Positions 8,545 to 17,485 of a stretch of DNA of 64,000 nt are shown here, piece by piece. A model generated the notes under the pieces. That model searched no databases. It was not told the DNA's origin and worked only from the letters and a program-made list of their open reading frames with translations. Source of the stretch: Candidatus Woesearchaeota archaeon. Lineage in GTDB: Archaea; Nanobdellota; Nanobdellia; Woesearchaeales; GW2011-AR9. How positions within the stretch are numbered: position 1 is the stretch's first letter; every line of letters begins with the position of its first letter. The DNA is taken from assembly GCA_018696595.1 (NCBI GenBank), contig JABHQW010000005.1:1-64000 (forward strand), read 5' to 3'. The position numbers were made by a program, and so were the translations under genes.

Positions 8545-10829
8545 CTAACCTTCTTCTTAGCTTCTTTTCTTAACCATTCTTTATACTCAAACAATATCCT
8601 AGAAGGATCTAAATCACCATATTTCTCTTTAGTTCTATCAGAAATTAATTTAAACATATCATTAGCAGTAACCACAAATTCTGCTTCCAGAATAGAATCG
8701 TCGTTCAGTTCTATAGCAATATCGTTAATCGCTTGTTTACAATCTGCTCTTAATTGAATATTGTTCCAGACGGCATCCCAATCACCAGCAAACTCTTTAA
8801 CTTTTCCCGCCATCCGTTTCAAGATTTCAGAGTTTCCGTTAATCAAATTATCAGTAATTTCCATTTGGTCTGTCTTAGGATTATAAATCATTAAATCAAC
8901 AAAGGCACCTTCAGCTAAAGGATCTTCTTCCCATTTTTTTCTAACTTCAGTGATTCTTAAAACTCGTTTATATTTTTTCAAACCAGAAATTACAGGATTG
9001 GTAGTTACGATAATATCGATTGCTTTAAATGAAGTTTTAGGAACACCAATATCGTTAACAACTCTGTCATAAACACCATAAGGAGAATCAGCGTGGATTG
9101 TTCCCGCTACAACGTTAGCAGCAGCACCAACACGCATTGCTTCAAACAAAGCAATTGCTTCCTTACTTCTAACCTCTCCAACAAAGATTGCTGAATCGCC
9201 AAGACGTAATGTTGATCTAATCCCAATACTAGGATCAACCTCCGAACCAGGAGAAGCTAAAGCACCAGCAACTTTCATGTTCTCAATATTATAACCAAGA
9301 GCACGCATAGCTTCTTGAGGAAGTTCAAAAGTATCTTCAATAGTAATAATTCTTGAACGTCGACTCATTTCAACAAGAAAACTTCCCAACAAACTACTTT
9401 TTCCAGAAGACCTTGTTCCAGCAACAAGAATCGTTGCATTGTTATCAATAATAAAACTAAGCAATCCCGCAGCAAGTGCATCCATGTATCTAATCTTTGA
9501 TTGCATGTATAACGGAAAGGTCCAAGGAAAATCTCTGTGTCTTCTAAAAGAGAAAGCTAAACCATTAGGACTTAAAGGAGCAGTAATCGCTGAAACCCTG
9601 GAAGAAAAACCCTCTACTTTTAATTCTGTATCTAAGATAGGATTTGCTTCATCTAAAGGCCTTCCCGAAATTAATCTTAACTTGGTTGCCCAAGAATCAA
9701 CTTCTTGCCTAGTCGGATAAATGTTTGTATAACAATCACCATAATCTTGATGAACAATAAAAATAGGTAATTCTCCATTTGGAGCGTTAATGTTTACGTC
9801 CTGAACTTTTGGATCTGATAATAAAAGTTCAATCAAACCAAAACCAACAGTGTAACGTAACAATGCTTTGGCTAATTCATCAATTTGTTCGTCAGAAACT
9901 TTTAAATTTTTATGTTTAACTAAATCAGAGATTAAATCGTTCCCAATATTCAAAAAGACTTCCCTCATTCTTTGGGGATCAACAAACTCTTCTCTTGTTG
10001 GCTTATGTTCAGACATAATTCTTTTAGCGTCATCAAGCAATTCGTAAACCTCTTCAGTAAATCGAAACTCTGGCGGAGTAAGATGATACATCGTTTTTAT
10101 GTTGTTATCAAAAGAGAAAACATTAACTTGACATTTATCTTTCCCATCACCAAAATCATAACTTTCCGCTAAATTCCCTTCAGGGAATTCGCTAATTAGT
10201 TTTGTATACATAAAGTCTGGCCGAGTAGTAGGATGGAAAATATTTCCATAAACTTCTCTTTTCCCTAATTCATAACCTTGAGAATGTGGCATTAACAATT
10301 GAATCAATTTTAATTGTTCAATTTTCTGAATTGCATCAACCATGATTTGAATATATCTTTGTTGAGAATGAGCATGTCTTTCATCAATCAAATTATTTAG
10401 TTTGGTTTTCTCTCTTCGTTCTAATCGTTTTAAAGAAACATAAGCTGCAAAAGGATCTTCTTTAAGTTTTTTGGCAATAATATTCTGAAATTCTGCATAA
10501 CTTCCTCTAACATATCGTTCATGTTGTGGATCAGTTACAATCTGAGAATATTGATACCTTTCATCTTTGTTCATTCTCTTGTAAAGAGAAGCCAACTCTA
10601 ATAATAAATGAGTTTGTGAATAATCATATTCATATTCTCTAAGTTGAGTAAGGGTTATAATTGTAACTCCTGTGTTTTCTAGTAAAGCATCAATTACTTT
10701 AGCCATACAGAACTCACTATATTCAATTGAAGGTGGAAACGTACATTTCTCTACAGAAATCTTTAGAATCTTATTTTCTCCTTCATGATAAGTTTCGTAT
10801 TCAAAACACTTTTTATCTGGTATCGCCAT
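8541..10829 (-). CDS. VirB11/GspE/FlaI-type secretion ATPase
   Basis: Walker A 'VAGTRSSGKSSLLGSFLVEM', 'RIITIEDTFELP', 'RSTLRLGDSAIFVGEVRSKEA', 'VAGTIHADSPYGVYDRVV'. Confidence 0.9.
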   Translation of the reverse strand: MAIPDKKCFEYETYHEGENKILKISVEKCTFPPSIEYSEFCMAKVIDALLENTGVTIITLTQLREYEYDYSQTHLLLELASLYKRMNKDERYQYSQIVTDPQHERYVRGSYAEFQNIIAKKLKEDPFAAYVSLKRLERREKTKLNNLIDERHAHSQQRYIQIMVDAIQKIEQLKLIQLLMPHSQGYELGKREVYGNIFHPTTRPDFMYTKLISEFPEGNLAESYDFGDGKDKCQVNVFSFDNNIKTMYHLTPPEFRFTEEVYELLDDAKRIMSEHKPTREEFVDPQRMREVFLNIGNDLISDLVKHKNLKVSDEQIDELAKALLRYTVGFGLIELLLSDPKVQDVNINAPNGELPIFIVHQDYGDCYTNIYPTRQEVDSWATKLRLISGRPLDEANPILDTELKVEGFSSRVSAITAPLSPNGLAFSFRRHRDFPWTFPLYMQSKIRYMDALAAGLLSFIIDNNATILVAGTRSSGKSSLLGSFLVEMSRRSRIITIEDTFELPQEAMRALGYNIENMKVAGALASPGSEVDPSIGIRSTLRLGDSAIFVGEVRSKEAIALFEAMRVGAAANVVAGTIHADSPYGVYDRVVNDIGVPKTSFKAIDIIVTTNPVISGLKKYKRVLRITEVRKKWEEDPLAEGAFVDLMIYNPKTDQMEITDNLINGNSEILKRMAGKVKEFAGDWDAVWNNIQLRADCKQAINDIAIELNDDSILEAEFVVTANDMFKLISDRTKEKYGDLDPSRILFEYKEWLRKEAKKKVS

Positions 10830-10834
10830 CTTTT

Positions 10835-11236
10835 TTAGTTTTGTTCTTCATTTATTAATTTTAATAATAAACTAATAATCTTTTCTATCTTAGAAGCATT
10901 AGATTCGATAAAACTTTCTTTGACACTAAATCCTTCATAAGAGATTCTATTTCTGTAATCTCTTAAATCTTGAATGAATTGTTTAGTAGAAATGTGAAGT
11001 TTATACTTATCACAAACATAATCAATAATCTGGAAATGTGCGCCCTCTCCTTTTATCTTGACACCATCCAAAGCGTTTAAAGCTTCCATTAATTTCCTAA
11101 TAATGTCATAATAATCTGTTAAAGTATTAGAAGGGTACTTCTCTTTATTTGTCTCTTTTAATCTGTCTAAAGTTATCTTAGCCATCTCTGTTAAAGATTT
11201 TGCTTTTGCTTTATCTGGGGCTGTATTGATAATCAT
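10835..11236 (-). CDS. HEPN-domain-like protein (toxin-like partner)
   Basis: All-helical 133 aa with 'LRDYRNRISYEG'; overlaps upstream MNT gene as TAATG. Confidence 0.55.
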   Translation of the reverse strand: MIINTAPDKAKAKSLTEMAKITLDRLKETNKEKYPSNTLTDYYDIIRKLMEALNALDGVKIKGEGAHFQIIDYVCDKYKLHISTKQFIQDLRDYRNRISYEGFSVKESFIESNASKIEKIISLLLKLINEEQN

Positions 11237-11781
11237 TAGTAGCCCTCCAAGTAACCTTCTAAAACAAGACCATTGATAATATTATTTTTTAAATCTTCAG
11301 GATATTTCTTAAAATGATCTTTGAAATGTAGTTGAATGTTTCTATGTAATGATTTTTGAAATTTGTTTAAGTTCATCTCCTCTTTTTTACATTCGACAAA
11401 TAGATCAATATCACTATCTTCAATGTCTTCTCCTTTTTGAAAACTTCCAAAGAGAACAATAGATTTTGGCATCAAATTGTCTTTTAAAAACTCAATTAAT
11501 TTTGATTCTTGTAGCTGAATCAAATTAGATATCTTCTTTTGTTTTTTATACTCTTTATCATTTATGTTGGCTTTATAGATGGGAAAAGTTCTTTTCCCTT
11601 TCTGCTCATGATGTTCCGTAATAATTGATAACCTCTTAAGTTCTAAAAGATGTTTTTTGACAGCAGTATGAGCTAAATTGGCTTTTTGACTAATTTCTAT
11701 CAAATAATGATCTTTAGTCGGCTCATTAAAAAAAACGCCGGCAACTTGTAAAATACTACATTTTTGTAACATATATGACAA
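11236..11781 (-). CDS. HTH + minimal nucleotidyltransferase (MNT) protein (antitoxin-like)
   Basis: 'SIVLFGSFQKGEDIEDSDIDLFVE' fits GSX10DXD; N-terminal HTH-like region. Confidence 0.75.
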   Translation of the reverse strand: MSYMLQKCSILQVAGVFFNEPTKDHYLIEISQKANLAHTAVKKHLLELKRLSIITEHHEQKGKRTFPIYKANINDKEYKKQKKISNLIQLQESKLIEFLKDNLMPKSIVLFGSFQKGEDIEDSDIDLFVECKKEEMNLNKFQKSLHRNIQLHFKDHFKKYPEDLKNNIINGLVLEGYLEGY

Positions 11782-11817
11782 CTATGTAACACCACTATTT
11801 AAATGTTGTTGTCTGAT

Positions 11818-11920
11818 GTACATATTTAGTTAGACTTGCACGCCACGATTACGGGAGCTTACTTATTAACAATTTTTGGCTCCCGTGTGGCTCCATTGGC
11901 AAAGCCAACTAAATATGTAC
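11818..11920. ncRNA. Structured ncRNA candidate, family 2 copy A (strand unknown)
   Basis: Perfect 14-bp terminal stem GTACATATTTAGTT/AACTAAATATGTAC; internal GCCAC/GTGGC and ACGGGAGC/GCTCCCGT; GCAC and TCCATTGGCA shared with 61292-61372. Confidence 0.6.
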
Positions 11921-11967
11921 TGTCGGGTGTTACTTTTTTGTAAGACGTATGACATTTATGTAATATG

Positions 11968-12267
11968 TTAACATAATCGTTTCAAAACATCCTGTAGAAT
12001 TCCATCTCTTAATCCATAATTACCAGTGTTACAGCTGGCTACGATTTTATCATTACTTGGATACCATTGAAGAGAGATTCGATAAGTGTCTTCATAATTT
12101 GGTTTGCGAGAATCTTTGCCTGCTCCAATTTGATTTCTTAAAAAAGTTTCTAGAACTTCCCCTTTACCTATATCATTGCAATCCCCACTAATTTCAAATG
12201 GACCATTTACGGTATAATCAATAATAATAGTTAAGTAATCTTTCATTATTTTAATGATTAGATTCAT
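11968..12267 (-). CDS. Hypothetical protein
   Basis: ORF track. Confidence 0.5.
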   Translation of the reverse strand: MNLIIKIMKDYLTIIIDYTVNGPFEISGDCNDIGKGEVLETFLRNQIGAGKDSRKPNYEDTYRISLQWYPSNDKIVASCNTGNYGLRDGILQDVLKRLC

Positions 12268-12358
12268 TCCATTAATAAATATTTATATCTTAAAAAACAC
12301 AATACTACTCTGGAGTACTCCCATAACTTTATTATATTAATTTCTTTATATCATAGTT

Positions 12359-12811
12359 ATGGACTTAAATTTCGGTGGAAAAGCAAAGAAAGAAGAGCAA
12401 CAACAACCAGAACAGCAAGGGTTTGATCCTGCTAAGTTATATCTCTGGGTGAAAGCTTTAGAAAGCAAAATCAATAATCTTTTAAGAGAAGTAGATTTGA
12501 TTAAGAATGATTTCATTAAGAAAAATAACGAAGTTAGAAAAGAATTGAAAACATTTAATGAAGATTTACTTGATTCTAAACATAAACAAGATAAAACTAT
12601 TGAAAAGATTGATTTAATTATTAAAGAGCTTAAACAAACTGCGGGTGTTGAAGAAGTACAAACATTAAAGAAGTATATGGAATTGTGGAATCCATTAAAC
12701 TTTGTTACTCAAAGAGATTTAGACCGAAGAATTGAAGAGAAACTTAATAATCCCAGGTATAGTAAATTAAAAGAAGTTAAAAAAGAAGAAACGCATAGTC
12801 CGTTTAATTAA
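12359..12811 (+). CDS. Coiled-coil protein
   Basis: Charged heptad-like composition, 150 aa. Confidence 0.6.
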   Translation: MDLNFGGKAKKEEQQQPEQQGFDPAKLYLWVKALESKINNLLREVDLIKNDFIKKNNEVRKELKTFNEDLLDSKHKQDKTIEKIDLIIKELKQTAGVEEVQTLKKYMELWNPLNFVTQRDLDRRIEEKLNNPRYSKLKEVKKEETHSPFN

Positions 12812-12817
12812 AACAAA

Positions 12818-12940
12818 TGAGCAGCGCCAAGTTGTGAGCGTTTTATCATAAAAAACATAAGTCTGCGGTGGGGGTCGTCCCTTACGGGGGTGAACCGCAC
12901 TAAGAAAATAAACATAAAGGAAGCGAACCGGCTCTGCTCA
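12818..12940 (+). ncRNA. Structured ncRNA candidate, family 1 copy B
   Basis: TGAGCAGCGCC/GGCTCTGCTCA terminal stem; TGCGGT...ACCGCA hairpin with CCCTTACGGG; GTGAG, AACAT, GAAGCGAACC blocks shared with copy A. Confidence 0.65.
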
Positions 12941-12979
12941 ACAAATAACAATTATAAAATAAATAAAAAGGTGATAATA

Positions 12980-13573
12980 ATGGCAACAAATCCAGTACAA
13001 CATATTTTAGAATTGAGACAGCAAGGTCTTTCTGATGAAGTGATTACTCAAGAACTTACCCGTAAAGGGATGAGCCCACAAGATGTAGGTATGGCTATGG
13101 AACAAGCTGATACCCCACCAATGCCAGGCGGAGGAGCCCCACAAATGGGTAATCCTGCAGGAGGACAAGACATGCCACCAGGCCCAGGACAAGCTCCAAT
13201 GGGGCCAGGACAATCTGCAGCAGCAATGCCTGCCGAAGAGAGCAACATCTATGAAAGGGTTGAAGCGATCGTAGAAAGTATGATTGACGAGAAATGGGAT
13301 GATTTGATCGCTGAAGTTAGAAAAATTGTTGAATGGAAAGATAAGATTGAAGAGAAGCAAAACAGTATGATGAACGATTTAGAGAAACTTAAAGAAGACT
13401 TTAAAACTTTACATCAAGGAGTTCTTGGCAAGTTAGAAGATTATGATCATCGAATGCAAGATGTAGGCACAGAATTAAAAGCTGTAGGTAAAGTGTTTAA
13501 GGATGTTATTCCTGAGTTTGTAGATAATGTTAAAGAATTGAAAGATATTACTCGAGGAGCTAAAAGAGAATAA
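12980..13573 (+). CDS. Pro/Gly-rich linker plus coiled-coil protein (start corrected to 12980)
   Basis: MATNPVQHILELRQQGLSDEVITQELTRKGMSPQDVGMAME; upstream extension overlaps the ncRNA. Confidence 0.7.
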   Translation: MATNPVQHILELRQQGLSDEVITQELTRKGMSPQDVGMAMEQADTPPMPGGGAPQMGNPAGGQDMPPGPGQAPMGPGQSAAAMPAEESNIYERVEAIVESMIDEKWDDLIAEVRKIVEWKDKIEEKQNSMMNDLEKLKEDFKTLHQGVLGKLEDYDHRMQDVGTELKAVGKVFKDVIPEFVDNVKELKDITRGAKRE

Positions 13574-13605
13574 AAAGAAAAAGTTTATTTTTTTATTTCC
13601 TATTT

Positions 13606-14163
13606 CTATCCGCCGCTCAAAAAGGCAATTGCAAAGATAGCAATTCCAAACAAGATAATCAAACCTAGAACTTTTGGATGAAACAAAGTAGACATTAAAC
13701 TTCCAGAGAAACTGGTACTAGCAACACCCCCACTTGTGGAAACAGTTGTAACATTATCCCCATCAGAGAAAGCAGCTTCAGTTAAACCTTGTCCAGCAAC
13801 GTTTCCAATTGCAGCTAAAAGAATGATTAAACTAATACCAATAATTGCCCAGTAAACAGTCTTATCTGCTATCGCTGCAGCCAAATTAATGTTCTTATCA
13901 AAAGTTTGGAAAATTAAAAGCATTAAAACAAAAAAGATAATAACAACCACAAACCAAGGAATCATAAAACTGATAACACTAACTAAAGTTTCAGACAATA
14001 AAATCATAAATGCTGCAGCTGCAGCAACAATAGCGTTAATGCCCATAGCTTTACCAAGGGCTTCAGTTTTCTGTAAAATTGCAAACACTATACACCAAAC
14101 TGCTAATGCAACAAAAATTACATCAAAGTACTGTAACAATCCCAAATCTAACACGGTTGCCAT
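13606..14163 (-). CDS. Polytopic membrane protein, paralogue of the next two
   Basis: TM-rich; 'IVFAILQKTEALG'. Confidence 0.65.
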   Translation of the reverse strand: MATVLDLGLLQYFDVIFVALAVWCIVFAILQKTEALGKAMGINAIVAAAAAFMILLSETLVSVISFMIPWFVVVIIFFVLMLLIFQTFDKNINLAAAIADKTVYWAIIGISLIILLAAIGNVAGQGLTEAAFSDGDNVTTVSTSGGVASTSFSGSLMSTLFHPKVLGLIILFGIAIFAIAFLSGG

Positions 14164-14176
14164 TTTTATTTCCTAA

Positions 14177-14758
14177 TTATCTTTTTTCAGCCAATTTGCC
14201 TAAAACATCTCCAATTCGGCCAAATGCAGTTTTATCTCCAGGTTTCTTTGGTTCTTTAACAACAAACCAAACAATTACTCCGAAGACAAGTAAAATTATC
14301 ATCAACTCAGTTACTTCTGACGTCCACCAATAAAATACATCTGATGGTCCCACCCAAAAGTTTAATGCTGAACCAAAAATGTAAACTACAAAACCTAATG
14401 AAGCAATTGCAATAACTGGTGCCATTGCGCTAGTAAAGTCTGTTCCAAAGATTCCCATTAAGATTAATAACATAATAGCTGCCACTGCAACTAAAGCTAT
14501 ACTTGGTATGGATTCATTCATAACTTGCACTGGATCATAACCAAGAGGATAATATCCCATTAAGTGTGGAACTACAAATAGTAAAGCGATTACTAAAGCA
14601 ATAATTACATTAAAATTCTTTTTATCCCCTAAAATCTGTGTTTTTTGCATCACCGCATAGATGATTGTAAACACTAATAAGAATGGTAGTAAAAAATCCA
14701 TAATTCCATACGCCTGAAAATAGTACCCTAATTTTGAAAATCCGCCAGCAAAAGCCAT
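14177..14758 (-). CDS. Polytopic membrane protein, paralogue
   Basis: 'MDFLLPFLLVFTIIYAVMQKTQILGDKKN'. Confidence 0.7.
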   Translation of the reverse strand: MAFAGGFSKLGYYFQAYGIMDFLLPFLLVFTIIYAVMQKTQILGDKKNFNVIIALVIALLFVVPHLMGYYPLGYDPVQVMNESIPSIALVAVAAIMLLILMGIFGTDFTSAMAPVIAIASLGFVVYIFGSALNFWVGPSDVFYWWTSEVTELMIILLVFGVIVWFVVKEPKKPGDKTAFGRIGDVLGKLAEKR

Positions 14759-14833
14759 TTTTGTTATCCTCCAATTGTGTTAATGATGATTATTTTTTAT
14801 TTATTTTTTTCTATTTGTTTATTTTTATTTTAA

Positions 14834-15388
14834 TTAATCTTTCTTTGCACTCGCTGGATTAGGATCACGAACAATGTAAACCATAAATCCGGCAATTACG
14901 GCTAAGAATATAATTCCTGCCGCCCATTCACTATCCCAATAAATAAAGACCGCAAATATAAATTTTAACCAATCTAAAGCATTTAGGAAAATGACCACAA
15001 TGCCAATGAACATTAAAATCATGAAAAATTTGGTCCAACCTGGAAACTTCTCAAGAGTAAACTCCCCAGTTCCAAAAAAGACACCAACTAACATTAAAAA
15101 GCAAACAGCTAAGATTAATAGTAAAACAACGTGAGACATAACCTCGCTAATTAATGAAACTAGTTGAGAAGAAGCAATCACTAAAAAAGCAACAACAAAA
15201 GCAACCATTGAATTTAGATTCTTTTTTGTAGTTTCATTCCCACCTACGTTTTCAACACCCAATACTTTTGTTTTTTCTAGAATTGCAAACATAATAGTAA
15301 AAACTAGTAAGAAAGGCAAGATAATGTCATAAACACCGATCTTTGCTAAAAAGTCAATAACTCCGCGAAAAATGCTTTCCTCTACCAT
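14834..15388 (-). CDS. Polytopic membrane protein, paralogue
   Basis: 'YDIILPFLLVFTIMFAILEKTKVLG'. Confidence 0.7.
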   Translation of the reverse strand: MVEESIFRGVIDFLAKIGVYDIILPFLLVFTIMFAILEKTKVLGVENVGGNETTKKNLNSMVAFVVAFLVIASSQLVSLISEVMSHVVLLLILAVCFLMLVGVFFGTGEFTLEKFPGWTKFFMILMFIGIVVIFLNALDWLKFIFAVFIYWDSEWAAGIIFLAVIAGFMVYIVRDPNPASAKKD

Positions 15389-15462
15389 CTAAAGTGTATA
15401 CCTCTTTTAATGTACTTTAATAAAAAAGGAGAGTATATAAATGTTTCTTTTCAAATGGAAGG

Positions 15463-16965
15463 TTGGAAGCGAAGACTTTAAATAGAAGTATAATTTTATT
15501 TTTTATTAAATTAAGAAAGTTTGAGGTGGAAAAAGTGAGGGGAAAGGTATTTTTATCATGTTTAGTAGTGTTGCTGTTTGTACTTTCAGTAAGCGTTTGT
15601 GCAGAATCAAGCATTAAAGTTACAAATCTCAAAAATAACATTGCAATTGGCGAGAAAGCCAAATTTAAATTAGAAATTACTAACAATGCTGAAGAAAAGC
15701 AAAGGTATAGCATTTATTCTTTACAGTCCGGCCAAGGTTGGAACGTTGATCCTTACCCCCTAAGAGATAAAATTATCGAACTTCTACCTGGAAAAAGTTA
15801 TAGTACAACAATTCAAGCAGAACCCTTGGAAACTTTTTCACCGGGTATCTATTATGTTCAAATTTCAATTGCTAGTGACTTAGGAGAAGCTTATAGTAAA
15901 TCATTAAAAATTTATCTTAGTCCAGAAAAACCGATTGATTATCTTCCTTCAATCAAAGCAACAATAGATATGGACGAAAAGATTAATCCAAAAGAAGCGG
16001 TATCAATCAAGATGTTTCTTGAAAATAAAAACCCGTTAGATTTATCAGATTTAAAAATAAAAATTCAAAGTGAGATGCCAGAGTTTGTTAAAGAGCTCTC
16101 AGTTAATTTACCACCATTAGAGAAAAAAACAGTAGAGTTTACAATAAGCCCAAATAAGTATCAACAACCAAAAGACTATACATTATTTTTCGTTTTTGAG
16201 AAGAATGGCGAAGTGGCTAAGATTATAGAACAAAAAGTAGAAATTTTGTCATTATTACCAGACTTCAAAACAGAAGTGAAAGGAGAAACTATTGTTTTAA
16301 AAACATTCAATGAATTAATAGCAACCAATGAAGGAAATGTTTTAAACACACAGACTGTCAAACATCCAATTTCGTTATGGAAATCCTTGATTACAATTAG
16401 TAATGGTAAAACCCAAAAGATTGAAGGAGAAAGATATTTGACTTGGGAAGCAACATTATCTCCAAATGAATCTGTTGCCCTTAACTTTACAACAAATTAT
16501 AGGATTTTACTCTATGTACTAATTGTTTTGATTGTAGGTGCTTCATTTTACTTCTATGTACAATCACCTTTAGTAATTAGTAAAGAAGCGATAACAACAA
16601 GAGATGGAGAAGACCAAGACACACTATCTGAGATCAAGATCACCTTAGAAGTTAAAAATAAAACAACCAAACCTATTAAAGAAATTAACATAACAGATTT
16701 AGTTCCAGGCATTGCTAATGTAGAAAAAAGCTTGGAGTTAGGCACTTTAAGGCCAAAAGAAGTCAGACATACTAAACAAGGAACTAAAGTTATTTGGTCT
16801 CTTGCAGAGTTAGATGCTCACGAACATAGGTTAATTACTTATAAAGTTAAAGCTAAACTTAACATTGTAGGAACATTTAGCTTGCCAAGAGCAATAGTAG
16901 ATTATAAAAAAGGCAAGAAGAAAATTAAAAAATCTTACTCAAACATTTTTCGTTTGAGTAGCTAA
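15463..16965 (+). CDS. Membrane-anchored extracytoplasmic protein with Ig-like/conserved-repeat domains
   Basis: Signal peptide-like segment, TM near 16500, 'ITDLVPGIANVEKSLELGTLRP'; true start may be downstream. Confidence 0.65.
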   Translation: MEAKTLNRSIILFFIKLRKFEVEKVRGKVFLSCLVVLLFVLSVSVCAESSIKVTNLKNNIAIGEKAKFKLEITNNAEEKQRYSIYSLQSGQGWNVDPYPLRDKIIELLPGKSYSTTIQAEPLETFSPGIYYVQISIASDLGEAYSKSLKIYLSPEKPIDYLPSIKATIDMDEKINPKEAVSIKMFLENKNPLDLSDLKIKIQSEMPEFVKELSVNLPPLEKKTVEFTISPNKYQQPKDYTLFFVFEKNGEVAKIIEQKVEILSLLPDFKTEVKGETIVLKTFNELIATNEGNVLNTQTVKHPISLWKSLITISNGKTQKIEGERYLTWEATLSPNESVALNFTTNYRILLYVLIVLIVGASFYFYVQSPLVISKEAITTRDGEDQDTLSEIKITLEVKNKTTKPIKEINITDLVPGIANVEKSLELGTLRPKEVRHTKQGTKVIWSLAELDAHEHRLITYKVKAKLNIVGTFSLPRAIVDYKKGKKKIKKSYSNIFRLSS

Positions 16966-17056
16966 ATGTAATTGTTAGAGCATAAAAACATTTATATATA
17001 AGAGTGTTATCAATATTAAATAAACATAAATAATTACAATCAAACGAAGAGAGGGC

Positions 17057-17455
17057 GTGAAAATGAAGGATTTTTTTTTACAATTAAAGGACAAATTTGC
17101 AAAACCAATAGAAGAAGACGAAGATTTAGAACAAACAGATACTTATGTAGAGTTGGGTGCTGCACCTAGTAAAGATGAGCAATCTAAAGTTTTAGTTCGA
17201 CCTTTTGTTATTGAAGAGTTTGAAGACATTAAAGAGATCTTAGATGTCTTAAGGGAAGGATCTACAATTGCTTTAGTTAACATTAAGCCATTAAAAGACA
17301 AAGATTTAGTGGAGCTTAAGAGAGCAGTTTCCAAGTTAAGAAAGACTTGCGAAGCAATTGAAGGAGACATTGCTGGGTTTGGAGAAGATTATGTTGTAGC
17401 AGTACCATACTTTGCATCCATCCATAGAAATAAAGTTACTCAGTTAGACGAGTAA
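17057..17455 (+). CDS. sepF: SepF-like cell division protein
   Basis: 'KVLVRPFVIEEFEDIKEILDVLREGSTIALVNIKPLKDKDLVELKRAVSKLRKTCEAIEGDIAGFGEDYVVAVP'. Confidence 0.8.
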   Translation: MKMKDFFLQLKDKFAKPIEEDEDLEQTDTYVELGAAPSKDEQSKVLVRPFVIEEFEDIKEILDVLREGSTIALVNIKPLKDKDLVELKRAVSKLRKTCEAIEGDIAGFGEDYVVAVPYFASIHRNKVTQLDE

Positions 17456-17485
17456 TTGTTTTTATTTTCTTTTTTATTTATTATT

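Noticed and set aside
11818-11920. MITE/transposon with terminal inverted repeats
   Set aside because: The related copy at 61.3 kb has different terminal sequences but the same internal motif; this favours an RNA with covarying stems.
12890-12979. N-terminal extension of the 12890 ORF
   Set aside because: Overlaps the family 1 RNA; ATG at 12980 gives a sensible N-terminus.
13007-13360. Minus-strand ORFs of 117 and 66 aa
   Set aside because: Antisense to the Pro/Gly-rich coding region; composition artefact.
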